This document shows, piece by piece, positions 17,481 through 25,319 of a stretch of DNA of 64,000 bases. Position 1 is the stretch's first letter; each line of letters opens with the position of its first letter. The stretch comes from DASRHT01 sp035293765 (GTDB lineage: Bacteria; Chloroflexota; Ktedonobacteria; Ktedonobacterales; Ktedonobacteraceae): the NCBI GenBank assembly GCA_035293765.1, contig DATGMF010000099.1, positions 1-64,000 of the forward strand, written 5' to 3'. A program made the translations under genes and the position numbers. The notes beneath the pieces were generated by a model, which was given only the letters and a program-made list of their open reading frames with translations, was not told the origin of the DNA and did no database searches.

Positions 17481-18316
17481 TCCGCCTCTCCGCCTTTGCC
17501 GATGAAATCTCGCCCGATCTGGACGAGCAGCTTGCAATGCTCAAAAGTGAAGGTATCTCCTTCCTGGACCTGCGCGGCGTCGAACGGACAAACGTGCTTG
17601 ACCTCTCCGATCAGCAGGTCGCCCGCATCAAAAAGCAGTTAGCGGCTCAGGGGATAGGCGTTGCCGCGATTGCCTCACCGCTTGGCAAGGTTCCCATTGA
17701 CAGCTCATTTGATGCGCACTGGCAGCGTTTCGAACGCGCCATCACCCTGGCGCGGATCTTTGAAACCTCCTTTATTCGCATTTTCTCTTTCTATCCTCCC
17801 TCGAATTCAGCCAGCACGGGAGCCAGCCCGCAAGATTGGCGCGCCGAGATGCATAGGCGGTTGCAGGCAATGACGGAACGGGCGCAGGAGGCTAATATAA
17901 CGCTACTGCACGAGAATGAGAAGGGGATCTATGGTGACACAATAGCACGTTGCGTTGATCTGCTACAGGAGGGCAATAGCCCATACTTGCAAGCTGCGTT
18001 CGATCCGGCCAATTTCATCCAATGTGAGCAAACGCCCTATCCCGCAGCCTATGAGCAATTGCGTCCCTGGCTACGTTACGTTCATGTGAAAGATGCGCGC
18101 CTTGATGGCAGCATTGTGGCGGCGGGCGAAGGCGTAGCGCGCTGGCCCGAACTGCTGCAACGGTTGCGGGAAGATGGCTACGATGGCTTCTTCTCGCTAG
18201 AGCCGCACCTGGCCGCTGCCGGACAATATAGCGGCTTCAGCGGACCCGATCTATTCCGCCACGCATCGCAGGCATTGCAAAATATGCTGCGGGCGATGGG
18301 GTGGGATTATGCATAA
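17477..18316 (+). CDS. Sugar phosphate isomerase/epimerase (xylose-isomerase-like TIM barrel)
   Basis: The 279-residue protein matches the AP-endonuclease-2/xylose-isomerase-like barrel: FADEISPDLDEQL at the start, LLHENEKGIYGDT with a metal-binding Glu, YVHVKDARLDG and FFSLEPHL. Such enzymes isomerise or epimerise keto-sugars and inosose intermediates. The ATGA overlap with the upstream oxidoreductase indicates an operon, and this pairing is common in inositol or sugar catabolism. Substrate is not determined. The operon ends just before a repeat cluster. Confidence 0.85.
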   Translation: MIRLSAFADEISPDLDEQLAMLKSEGISFLDLRGVERTNVLDLSDQQVARIKKQLAAQGIGVAAIASPLGKVPIDSSFDAHWQRFERAITLARIFETSFIRIFSFYPPSNSASTGASPQDWRAEMHRRLQAMTERAQEANITLLHENEKGIYGDTIARCVDLLQEGNSPYLQAAFDPANFIQCEQTPYPAAYEQLRPWLRYVHVKDARLDGSIVAAGEGVARWPELLQRLREDGYDGFFSLEPHLAAAGQYSGFSGPDLFRHASQALQNMLRAMGWDYA

Positions 18317-18334
18317 ATTTGGTTCGTCATGCCA

Positions 18335-18480
18335 GCAGGGCAGGGGCCAGCCCTGCCCCTACAGCCACATTGGCCGTCTGTTGACGCGTTGGTAGGGGCA
18401 ATCCCTTGCGGTTACCCTGCCCCTACCACAAACTACCTGATTTGCGAGCAGGGCAGGGGCCAGCCCTGCCCTACAGCCTG
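18335..18480. repeat. Cluster of G+C-rich palindromic repeats
   Basis: Two near-identical units (18335-18366 and 18448-18480) each contain GCAGGGCAGGGGCC and its inverted partner. Between them is a third inverted repeat with arms 18391-18400 and 18418-18427 (GGTAGGGGCA / TGCCCCTACC). They fill the gap between the isomerase gene and a decayed transporter. They resemble REP-type or small mobile palindromes, and may also terminate transcription. Confidence 0.75.
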
Positions 18481-18483
18481 ACG

Positions 18484-19509
18484 TTACTGCAAAGCCGAGT
18501 TATACTCGGTAAGCGAGTCGTTGGCGCTTTGCGCAGCCTGATCTAGAGCGGCCTGAGCGCTGCTCGTTTTGCCCGTGAGGAAATTATCCATAGCCTGCTG
18601 GATATCATTGCACTCGGTGAGCATATTTCCGGCGACGCAGCCAGCGTCGGGAAAGTTTGTCGGAGCGGCACGGATCTGGTCGATGGCGTCCTGGAACTGC
18701 GGATACTTCGCTAGCGTGGCTTTCATATCCGCCAGTTGGTAGGTAGAGGTTCTGACGGGGATGTAGCCAGTATTCGAAGACCAGTACGCCTGCATTTCCG
18801 GTTGAACCGCGAATTTAAGGAAATCCCAGGCTCCCTCTTGCTGCGCCGTCGTTCCCTGATTGGTGATCCAGAGCGACGCTCCGCCGATGATGTTGTGGCC
18901 TGAAGCATTAGCTGCATGCGGCATATAGGCGGTGCCCACATCGACCTTGCCGCTATTTTTCTGCGCAGTGGCTATATACCCACGGAGAGCAGCGATTGAA
19001 TCGAAGGTAATAGCCGCCTTCCCGTTGAGAAATGCCGTACTGCATATGAAGATGGTGCGAAAGATGCCGATCCCGCTCACCCTCGCCTGCGCTAATGAGG
19101 CCAGTCCGAGCCCAAGCACGATTTGCAAGACGATCACCATCAGAGCAAACTGACAGCTAGTCTACAAGCTTTGTAAGTACGTGGTGCCTCCGCTGCCGCC
19201 GAGATTGAAAATGTTGGCGTAGTACCGTAAACCAATAAAGCGCACAGCGTTGCCCACTTCGTCTGTGATGTGCGGGCTCAGCCAGATGGCCTGGATAAGG
19301 GGATAGTAAGAAAAGACAGCAAAGATAAGTAATGCTGGGGAGAGATAGAGCAGTGCCAGGACAAAGTTTCGCCATTGCTTGAACGCAGGTAGCCGTCGCT
19401 GATCCAGAGCAGTATATTCGATAGCATCGCTATGTCTGGGCTTATCGCGCACAGCAGTGTCGGACGGTGATTGACCTATCTCCTGATATTTGGAAACATG
19501 TTGTTTCAA
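18484..19509 (-). pseudogene. Decayed sugar ABC transporter: permease N-terminus fused to the C-terminus of a solute-binding protein
   Basis: Reading from 19509, the frame encodes a UgpA-type permease N-terminus, with one membrane helix and a periplasmic loop. It reaches a TAG at 19162-19164, then continues in the same frame from 19140 through a second permease helix (MVIVLQIVLGLGLASLA). Shortly after GIGIFRTIF, near 19045, it switches in frame to the C-terminal ~185 residues of a UgpB-like binding protein (FLNGKAAITFDS onward). A deletion has therefore joined two genes, and a nonsense codon interrupts the permease. The binding part lacks its signal peptide and N-lobe, so no function is expected. 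It is a relic of a ugp-type operon. Confidence 0.8.
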
Positions 19510-19837
19510 TACAGCTTCTCCCTTCTAGCTTGTTTGGTTATCAATATAAAATATATAACATCATCAATAAATATATGAATAGAGATGGGGGTTATATATT
19601 AAACGAAGGTAAATGTGGAGTTAAGTTTTGATGAATGTTCAGAATGATTGCAGAGTTTGTAGGCATATAGCCGAAAGCGTACATTTTCAGCAAAGTGTGC
19701 ATAAGGAGAACATATATATTTAACACAGCCTTAATCTGGCTATCACACAACACGGCTACACTGATTATATGCCTATATATTTGGCGCTGGTGGAATTGTT
19801 TGTATTTTGGTTGAACACATCGCTATGGAGGCAAGGA

Positions 19838-20620
19838 ATGCTCTTTCCAAAAGAATGGGTTGGTGGCGCGCCGTTTCAGTTATCGCCCACTGCCAACCTG
19901 AGTGTGTACATTGTTATCTGGGCGATTTGTATTGCCGGACTCTTCTTTGTCTGGCGGCGTGGCCGAACTGCTGGCTTTGGGCGTTGGACGACGCAGGATA
20001 TCCTCATCCTGGCTATCATGGGCGTTCTGCTTGAGGTGTATGATAACCTGATCGGCGATCAATTCATCACGCCCATCATCAATCTGATCCCCTTCGGTCA
20101 CGCATTGGCCTTAAATGACTTGCCATACATGTTTTTACTGGTCACAGGTATTGCGCTCATTCGCAAGCCGGGTGCGGCAACCGCTATGGTCTTTCTCAAC
20201 TTCATCTTGATGCAGTTGCTCTATGGCGGCTCCGGTATCAATGCCCTGATGTGGCCTTATGGTATTTTCCAGGGAGTTTTCGTGGATATGTACTTTGTGA
20301 TGCGTGGCGGTCGCGTGTTTGCGGGTGGCGATAAAATCGCGATTGTTGATGGGTTAATCATGGGAGCATTGCGTGCCTTCCCGGCGGTTACTATGCAATC
20401 GGCGATCCTGGGTCCATATATTGAAGGTTCGACGCGTACCCTGACCTATATCCTCCTCTATACCCTTTTCAATCTGGTTGGCAATGGGGTAGAGGCTGGC
20501 ATTTCCGCCCCGCTGGCTATGCGTATTGCGCGCTCTGTCAATCCGAGTGTGGGCGGAACGCGGTACGAAGCCGAAGAACTTCCCCAGGATGTTGCAGTAC
20601 AAAAGGACGGCGGGGACTAA
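19838..20620 (+). CDS. ECF transporter substrate-binding (S) component, YkoE-like
   Basis: The 260-residue hydrophobic protein has about six membrane helices and the YkoE-like opening GRWTTQDILILAIMGVLLEVYDN. YkoE-type S components bind hydroxymethylpyrimidine or thiamine precursors; the ligand here is inferred only from gene order. I chose the ATG at 19838 because GGAGGCAAGG precedes it directly. A frame-compatible ATG at 19769 lacks any site. Immediately downstream lie a small membrane protein, a double ATPase and an EcfT gene, giving a complete ECF module. The 328-base upstream gap is A+T-rich, and I saw no TPP riboswitch in it. Confidence 0.8.
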   Translation: MLFPKEWVGGAPFQLSPTANLSVYIVIWAICIAGLFFVWRRGRTAGFGRWTTQDILILAIMGVLLEVYDNLIGDQFITPIINLIPFGHALALNDLPYMFLLVTGIALIRKPGAATAMVFLNFILMQLLYGGSGINALMWPYGIFQGVFVDMYFVMRGGRVFAGGDKIAIVDGLIMGALRAFPAVTMQSAILGPYIEGSTRTLTYILLYTLFNLVGNGVEAGISAPLAMRIARSVNPSVGGTRYEAEELPQDVAVQKDGGD

Positions 20621-20621
20621 A

Positions 20622-20909
20622 ATGAATCCTGTAACGCTCAAACGCATCGCTATTGCTGCCGCCATCCTGACTGTGCTTGTCGCCATCGATGGTCTGTACA
20701 TGGTGTTGACAAACTACCATCCAGACGACACAAGCAATAACGGCTTTGGCGCTTTCCATCCCTCGGATGGGCAGACAGTTCTGATTGCTGCCGGTCTGTT
20801 ACTGCTGGTTGCGATCATCGCTTTCGTACTCTCAAACCGTACACAGTTGACAGTAGGGGCAGCGGGGCAGCCCGCGAAACAGGATGTAGAGCCAGAGGTC
20901 AACGCGTAA
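20622..20909 (+). CDS. Small two-helix membrane protein in the ECF operon
   Basis: The ATG at 20622 lies one base after the S-component stop, and the stop lies one base before the ATPase gene, so it is certainly part of this operon. The 95-residue protein has two hydrophobic segments (about 7-27 and 52-73). They flank an Asn/Asp/Gly-rich external loop (HPDDTSNNGFGAFHP). I do not recognise it. Its position and topology recall accessory small subunits such as CbiN in cobalt ECF systems, which is an analogy and not a homology claim. Confidence 0.7.
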   Translation: MNPVTLKRIAIAAAILTVLVAIDGLYMVLTNYHPDDTSNNGFGAFHPSDGQTVLIAAGLLLLVAIIAFVLSNRTQLTVGAAGQPAKQDVEPEVNA

Positions 20910-20910
20910 G

Positions 20911-22653
20911 ATGCCGGATGTGCGCATACACAATGTCTCTTTCTCTTACGCGGGTTCTTCCCAGTCGGTTTTGCAGGCGATCAATCTGACCATCCCTGAA
21001 GGCGAGTTCGTCTTGCTGGCCGGGCCATCCGGGTGCGGGAAATCAACCCTCGCGCTCGCGGTGGCGGGCCTGATTCCTTCGCGTATCGCCGGTCATCTGC
21101 AAGGCGGCATTTACTTTGGCGAGAGAAATGTGAGCGCGATGGACATTCATGAAGCCTCGCAGCATATCGGGATGGTATTTCAAAGTCCAGAGGAGCAACT
21201 AATCCACCTCGATGTTGAATCAGAGGTAGCCTTTGGACCGGAGAATCTGGCCCTTCCTCGTGCGGAGATCGAGCGGCGCGTGGCAACATCGCTGGCCTCC
21301 ACCGGCATAGAGCACCTGCGCATGCGTGAAATTTTTGCCTTATCGGGCGGTCAGAAACAGCGTGTGGCGGTCTCTGCCACGCTGGCGATGTTGCCGCAGG
21401 TGCTGGTGCTGGACGAACCAACCTCCGACCTGGACCCGCTTGGGACGGAGGAAGTCCTCAGCGTGCTGCGTCGCTTAAACAGGCAGTATAGGATGACTAT
21501 TCTGCTGATAGAGCACAAAATTGATGAAATAGTCCCCTGGGTTGATCGTGTGCTGTTAATGGACGAAGGAAAGGTGGTGCTGGATGCGCCCCCACGCAGG
21601 GTATTTGCTGATGTTCAGCGCTGGTACGATATGGGCGTTTCGGTTCCGCAGGTTGTCCAGCTCGCGAGAGCGTTGCCCGACATTTTTCAAGGCTCAATGC
21701 CACTTTCTGTCGCTGAAGCTCATAGTGCCATCCAGGGAACCAGCTATGCGCAAACGCTATTGCAGCGCAATAAGGCGCAAAAAAGCGTAGAAACGCATAC
21801 ATCTTCAACCGGTACCGCCTCTTCAACCCGGCCTCTCCTTTCATGGGAAAACGTACATCTGTCCTATGGTGCCAACGAGGTGTTGAAGGATGTCAGTGTG
21901 AATATCGCGTCGGAAGAGTGGCTGGCGGTAATTGGGCCGAACGGATCTGGCAAAACTTCGCTGGCCTCGCTTGCTATCGGATTTCAGCCGCCAACGCATG
22001 GGCTTATTTGCTATAAAGGGAAGCCTGTGGCAGCCGGACAGGTTTCTCGCCAATCTGAAAGCATGGCATATCTCTTTCAAGCTGCCGATAATATGTTGTT
22101 TGGCGCTACGGTAGAGCAGGAATTTTTATTTGGCGTGAAGCACCATCACAGGCGGCAGAAGGAAATTCCATTTTCCCTTGATCAGCTTTTGCAAACGGTT
22201 GATCTAGAAGATTACCGGCATACCAATCCCTTTCACCTGAGCTTTGGGCAACGGAAACGCCTGGCAATTGGGGCTCTCCTCACAAGGCAGCCGGAACTGC
22301 TGATCCTTGATGAACCGACTACCGGCCAGGATGAGAAGCACGCCCACGCTTTTTTGCAATTTCTGCAACTGTTACGTGAGCGCAACAAATTTACGTATAT
22401 TATGATCACGCACGATATGCGCGCTGTGGCTCAGTATGCCAGTCGCGTCGTAGTGTTAAATGGTGGTCATATAGTCATGAATGGACATCCTGAAGTTGTG
22501 TTTGCTCGTGTGGACGAACTGGCGCAATGTGGTATCCTGCCGCCTCCCATCGCGCAGCTACACGCACGCCTCTGTGAAGGACAGGCTGCGCGTGTTGCGC
22601 TGAGCCTCGATGCTTTCTTACGTGCCTTACAGCCAGCGGAGGTGACACCTTGA
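20911..22653 (+). CDS. ECF transporter energizing ATPase with two fused ABC domains (YkoD-like)
   Basis: The 580-residue protein contains two complete ABC cassettes. The first has GPSGCGKST near residue 38, LSGGQKQRVAVSA and LVLDEPTSDLDP. The second has GPNGSGKTS near residue 352, LSFGQRKRLAIGA (Phe in place of the first Gly after LS) and LILDEPTTGQDE. Fusion of EcfA1 and EcfA2 in one chain is typical of YkoD. It energises uptake through the EcfT protein encoded next. Its stop codon overlaps the EcfT start. Confidence 0.92.
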   Translation: MPDVRIHNVSFSYAGSSQSVLQAINLTIPEGEFVLLAGPSGCGKSTLALAVAGLIPSRIAGHLQGGIYFGERNVSAMDIHEASQHIGMVFQSPEEQLIHLDVESEVAFGPENLALPRAEIERRVATSLASTGIEHLRMREIFALSGGQKQRVAVSATLAMLPQVLVLDEPTSDLDPLGTEEVLSVLRRLNRQYRMTILLIEHKIDEIVPWVDRVLLMDEGKVVLDAPPRRVFADVQRWYDMGVSVPQVVQLARALPDIFQGSMPLSVAEAHSAIQGTSYAQTLLQRNKAQKSVETHTSSTGTASSTRPLLSWENVHLSYGANEVLKDVSVNIASEEWLAVIGPNGSGKTSLASLAIGFQPPTHGLICYKGKPVAAGQVSRQSESMAYLFQAADNMLFGATVEQEFLFGVKHHHRRQKEIPFSLDQLLQTVDLEDYRHTNPFHLSFGQRKRLAIGALLTRQPELLILDEPTTGQDEKHAHAFLQFLQLLRERNKFTYIMITHDMRAVAQYASRVVVLNGGHIVMNGHPEVVFARVDELAQCGILPPPIAQLHARLCEGQAARVALSLDAFLRALQPAEVTP

Positions 22654-23624
22654 ATCTCTTCTCGCAATTCTTTCTCCACACCCTGGTAGGTCGCACCATC
22701 GTTGGCTATCTCTTAATGTTCGTTGTGCCAGGTATGCTGCCAGCTCTGTTTATCAAGCTTGTTGGCGTACAGGGGTTGCGCCACCTTTTTTCTTACGAGC
22801 CGAAGCAATCCATCATCCATAAACTTGATCCGCGTCTGAAGGTGCTCTACCCGTTCGTTATTGGAGTTGTCAGCGTATTATTGAACTGGGACTTTGTATT
22901 TATCCTCTTCGGCTTCACGCTCATTCCCTGGCTGCTGATGCGCACTTCGTCGGCCCGTATACGCGTTGTTGCGGTGATGATCATCACGCCCGCCATCGGC
23001 CTGATCTGGTCGCAGGGCCTGTTCCATATCCAGGATTATGCCCATCCCCAGTTAATTTTTGCGTTTCCCGAGACGATTAGCTGGTTTGGCACGCCGGGCC
23101 TCTCCGCGACGGGTCTCCTCTATGGAGCGCAACAAGCGGGAAGAGTCATGTCAGGGGCAGCCGCGTCATTGATACTGCTGATGACGACCAGGCCATCCGA
23201 AGTCATCTGGGCCTTCTACAAATTCCGCATGCCCGCTGCCGTTGGTCTCGCCTTTACGGCTGCCTTACGCTTTTTGCCTCAGATGATTGAACGCATGACG
23301 GTCTTGCTACAGGTTATGCAAGTGCGAGGCTATGATCTGACCATTCCTCGCTGGTGGCAGGTGTATGAATGGCCGGGGTATATCGCGCGCGTATTTATGT
23401 GCATTCCCATTGTGACCGTACCCTTACTGATCAGTTCGCTGCGCTCTACATCCGTCATGGCAATGGTTGCCGATGGTCGAGCCTTCGGCTCACATCCTGA
23501 AAAAACCATGTTAAAAGAGCACCAGACGACCCGCGCGGATCTAATCGTGTCGGCCTTACTGGTAACGCTGGTGGTAACAGTAATATTGCTAATCAGCTTC
23601 CACATCGGGAATCGCCAGATCTAG
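22650..23624 (+). CDS. ECF transporter transmembrane (T) component, EcfT/YkoC-like
   Basis: The 324-residue protein starts with TTG, preceded by a perfect GGAGG and overlapping the ATPase stop by four bases. It has the EcfT pattern: KLDPRLKVLYP, several membrane helices, and the cytoplasmic coupling region RMPAAVGLAFTAALRFLP followed by QVMQVRGYDL. The R-G pair of the last motif contacts the ATPases in known ECF transporters. It is the last gene of the four-gene vitamin-uptake operon. About 75 extra N-terminal residues precede the usual domain and include one more possible helix. Confidence 0.9.
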   Translation: MNLFSQFFLHTLVGRTIVGYLLMFVVPGMLPALFIKLVGVQGLRHLFSYEPKQSIIHKLDPRLKVLYPFVIGVVSVLLNWDFVFILFGFTLIPWLLMRTSSARIRVVAVMIITPAIGLIWSQGLFHIQDYAHPQLIFAFPETISWFGTPGLSATGLLYGAQQAGRVMSGAAASLILLMTTRPSEVIWAFYKFRMPAAVGLAFTAALRFLPQMIERMTVLLQVMQVRGYDLTIPRWWQVYEWPGYIARVFMCIPIVTVPLLISSLRSTSVMAMVADGRAFGSHPEKTMLKEHQTTRADLIVSALLVTLVVTVILLISFHIGNRQI

Positions 23625-23668
23625 TGACGAGTAGTGTATAGCTGATTCGAAAAAAAGGAAAATACATT

Positions 23669-24283
23669 ATGCCCATTCACGCAGTGATTTTTGATATTGG
23701 GGGAGTGCTCACCTACACAGTAGATTGCAGCAGGCATAAGAAGTGGGAAGACTATCTTGGTCTACAAGGTGGCAGGCTGTTTGATATTGTCGATAAAACT
23801 GGCATGGCGCATGCAGCCAGGCTAGGGCAGGTCTCGGTGGAAGAGATATGGCAGCGCGTGCAAACATTCTACAGGCTTGATGACGAGCAGATGCAAGAGC
23901 TTGAGCAGGATTTCTGGTCGGGAGGCGCATTCAACCGCCAGCTCGCGAACTTTTTAAGTAGCCTGCGCCCCCGCTACAAAACGGCGCTCCTGAGCAATGC
24001 CTGGCAGGGCGCACGCGCAAGAGTCAGCCAGGATTTCCGTCTCAACGAGATCGTAGACCTCATGCTTTTCTCCGCCGAAGAGGGATTGGCGAAACCAGAT
24101 CCACGATTTTACCAACTTGCCCTCAGCCGCCTGGAGGTGCAGGCTGAAGAAACGGTGTTTCTCGACGATAAAAGCGAGAACGTAGATGCTGCTCGGGTGC
24201 TTGGTATGCGAGGGGTACGGTATGAAACCAATGAACAGGCTATGGCAGAGATAGAAGCATGCTTTATATCCCGCAGGGTATGA
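23669..24283 (+). CDS. HAD-superfamily hydrolase (HAD-IA, YihX-like)
   Basis: The 204-residue protein has FDIGGVLTYT as motif I, TALLSNAW as motif II, a Lys in GLAKPDPRFY and FLDDKSENVDAA as the terminal metal-binding motif. This set defines HAD-IA phosphatases. The second motif-I Asp is Gly, as is common in the 'FDIGGVL' subgroup. A GGAAAA-type site precedes the ATG. It lies 44 bases after the ECF operon but may be transcribed separately. Substrate unknown. Confidence 0.82.
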   Translation: MPIHAVIFDIGGVLTYTVDCSRHKKWEDYLGLQGGRLFDIVDKTGMAHAARLGQVSVEEIWQRVQTFYRLDDEQMQELEQDFWSGGAFNRQLANFLSSLRPRYKTALLSNAWQGARARVSQDFRLNEIVDLMLFSAEEGLAKPDPRFYQLALSRLEVQAEETVFLDDKSENVDAARVLGMRGVRYETNEQAMAEIEACFISRRV

Positions 24284-24315
24284 TAATTGTTATCTATATC
24301 TGGGAGGAATATTTC

Positions 24316-24717
24316 ATGCATCCTGATGAGAGAAGAAAGTCCTGGGAGCCGGATACTACCATATACGAAATCACTCGCTTTTTCAAAATGGAGTTCATTC
24401 CGCCAGCATTGCGAGAGGTAGAGGGAGCAGAAGGATGGATCGATCTGCACCTCCGTTTTCGCCAGGGAAGCCTGGATATCGCGAAAGAGGCTATGGTATG
24501 CACGCAGGAGGGAAAGGCGTACCCGGTGTGTATCGAGGGCACTGCTCACGTCCAACCAACTGATGAGAGCAGGCGAGCGGGTATCTGGCAAGCAGGAGAT
24601 TGTCTGCTCGTCGTTTCTGGCGTCCCTTATGAGAGCCTCCAGGCGGGAGATCTGCTAGTGCAGGAGAAGAATGCAAAAGGGCGAGCGCCGAGAGTGTGGA
24701 AGAGTAGAAGTAGTTGA
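24316..24717 (+). CDS. Unrecognised 133-residue soluble protein
   Basis: The ATG at 24316 follows a strong GGAGG site. An earlier frame-compatible start would overlap the HAD gene and lacks a site. The protein is acidic/basic mixed, without membrane segments, and rich in Glu, Gly and Trp. A C-terminal segment, IWQAGDCLLVVSGVPYESLQ, has a GD-turn pattern like beta-barrel or cupin-like folds, which is only suggestive. It may be co-transcribed with the HAD gene 32 bases upstream. Confidence 0.55.
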   Translation: MHPDERRKSWEPDTTIYEITRFFKMEFIPPALREVEGAEGWIDLHLRFRQGSLDIAKEAMVCTQEGKAYPVCIEGTAHVQPTDESRRAGIWQAGDCLLVVSGVPYESLQAGDLLVQEKNAKGRAPRVWKSRSS

Positions 24718-24759
24718 ATGCTATTCACCGATATGCATCAGCTAGCCAATAGTACCTGT

Positions 24760-25230
24760 TTAATCGTTATACTGATATTCTCTATCCCCCTCCGCTATAT
24801 AAATAAAAACGTCGATGTCTAAGGGTCCAAGATACTGAGCCATGAGAGGCCCTGCCTTGTCCCAGGAGAGTTTGCCGTTTTGTGTTCCCAACTTCGGGAA
24901 AGCGATACTTGTGATACCATCTTTCTTATAGTTATTAACGAAATATACCAACCCCTGTTCTAGATGCTCTAGTTTTGAATTGGCTCTCCAGCTATCCTTT
25001 GTAGGAAAGTTCAAAATCCACGGTGTGCTTTTCGTATGGAGCGTTGGTCTACCGATGCGCAGCTTGCCGGTCTTGCACTCTTGCCGGTAGGCGAGAAACA
25101 TATCCGGGTATCGCTGTTTAAAAGCCAGAGCTAGTCCTTTCCCCATAACGCCCTGGCAGTTTACCGGATTCACGATGACCTGCGCGGGCGATTCAAAAAT
25201 ATCGCCATATAGATATTGTATGTGTGGCAT
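24760..25230 (-). CDS. Macro domain protein, DarG-like
   Basis: The 156-residue protein is a single macro domain: VNPVNCQGVMGKGLALAFKQ at the start, NFPTKDSW in the middle, then SIAFPKLG. This pattern is closest to the macro domain of DarG, the antitoxin that removes ADP-ribose from DNA thymidines modified by DarT. Here it stands alone, with neither the DarG C-terminal domain nor a DarT neighbour. A general ADP-ribose hydrolase role is also possible. An AGGAA site precedes the ATG. Confidence 0.8.
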   Translation of the reverse strand: MPHIQYLYGDIFESPAQVIVNPVNCQGVMGKGLALAFKQRYPDMFLAYRQECKTGKLRIGRPTLHTKSTPWILNFPTKDSWRANSKLEHLEQGLVYFVNNYKKDGITSIAFPKLGTQNGKLSWDKAGPLMAQYLGPLDIDVFIYIAEGDREYQYND

Positions 25231-25261
25231 AAGCAGTTCCTAAATGCTCCAAACAGACGAA

Positions 25262-25290
25262 AGCGAGGGACCATAACAGCATCCCTCGCT
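25262..25290 (-). terminator. Hairpin downstream of sufB
   Basis: A perfect 9-bp stem (25262-25270 with 25282-25290) and an 11-base loop lie 30 bases after the sufB stop. A T-rich but interrupted tract follows on the minus strand. It probably ends sufB transcription and separates it from the macro domain gene. Confidence 0.45.
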
Positions 25291-25319
25291 CCAAACTGTC
25301 TCGTATATTAGTGATCGAT

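Noticed and set aside
18317..18483. CRISPR-like array in the G+C-rich repeats
   Set aside because: Only two similar units plus one unrelated palindrome occur, spacing is irregular, and no cas gene is present.
19510..19837. Possible TPP riboswitch before the YkoE-like gene
   Set aside because: I looked for the conserved thiamine-riboswitch core sequences (CTGAGA and the ACCTGA/ATGCCAGCG regions) and found none. The region is A+T-rich without a matching structure.
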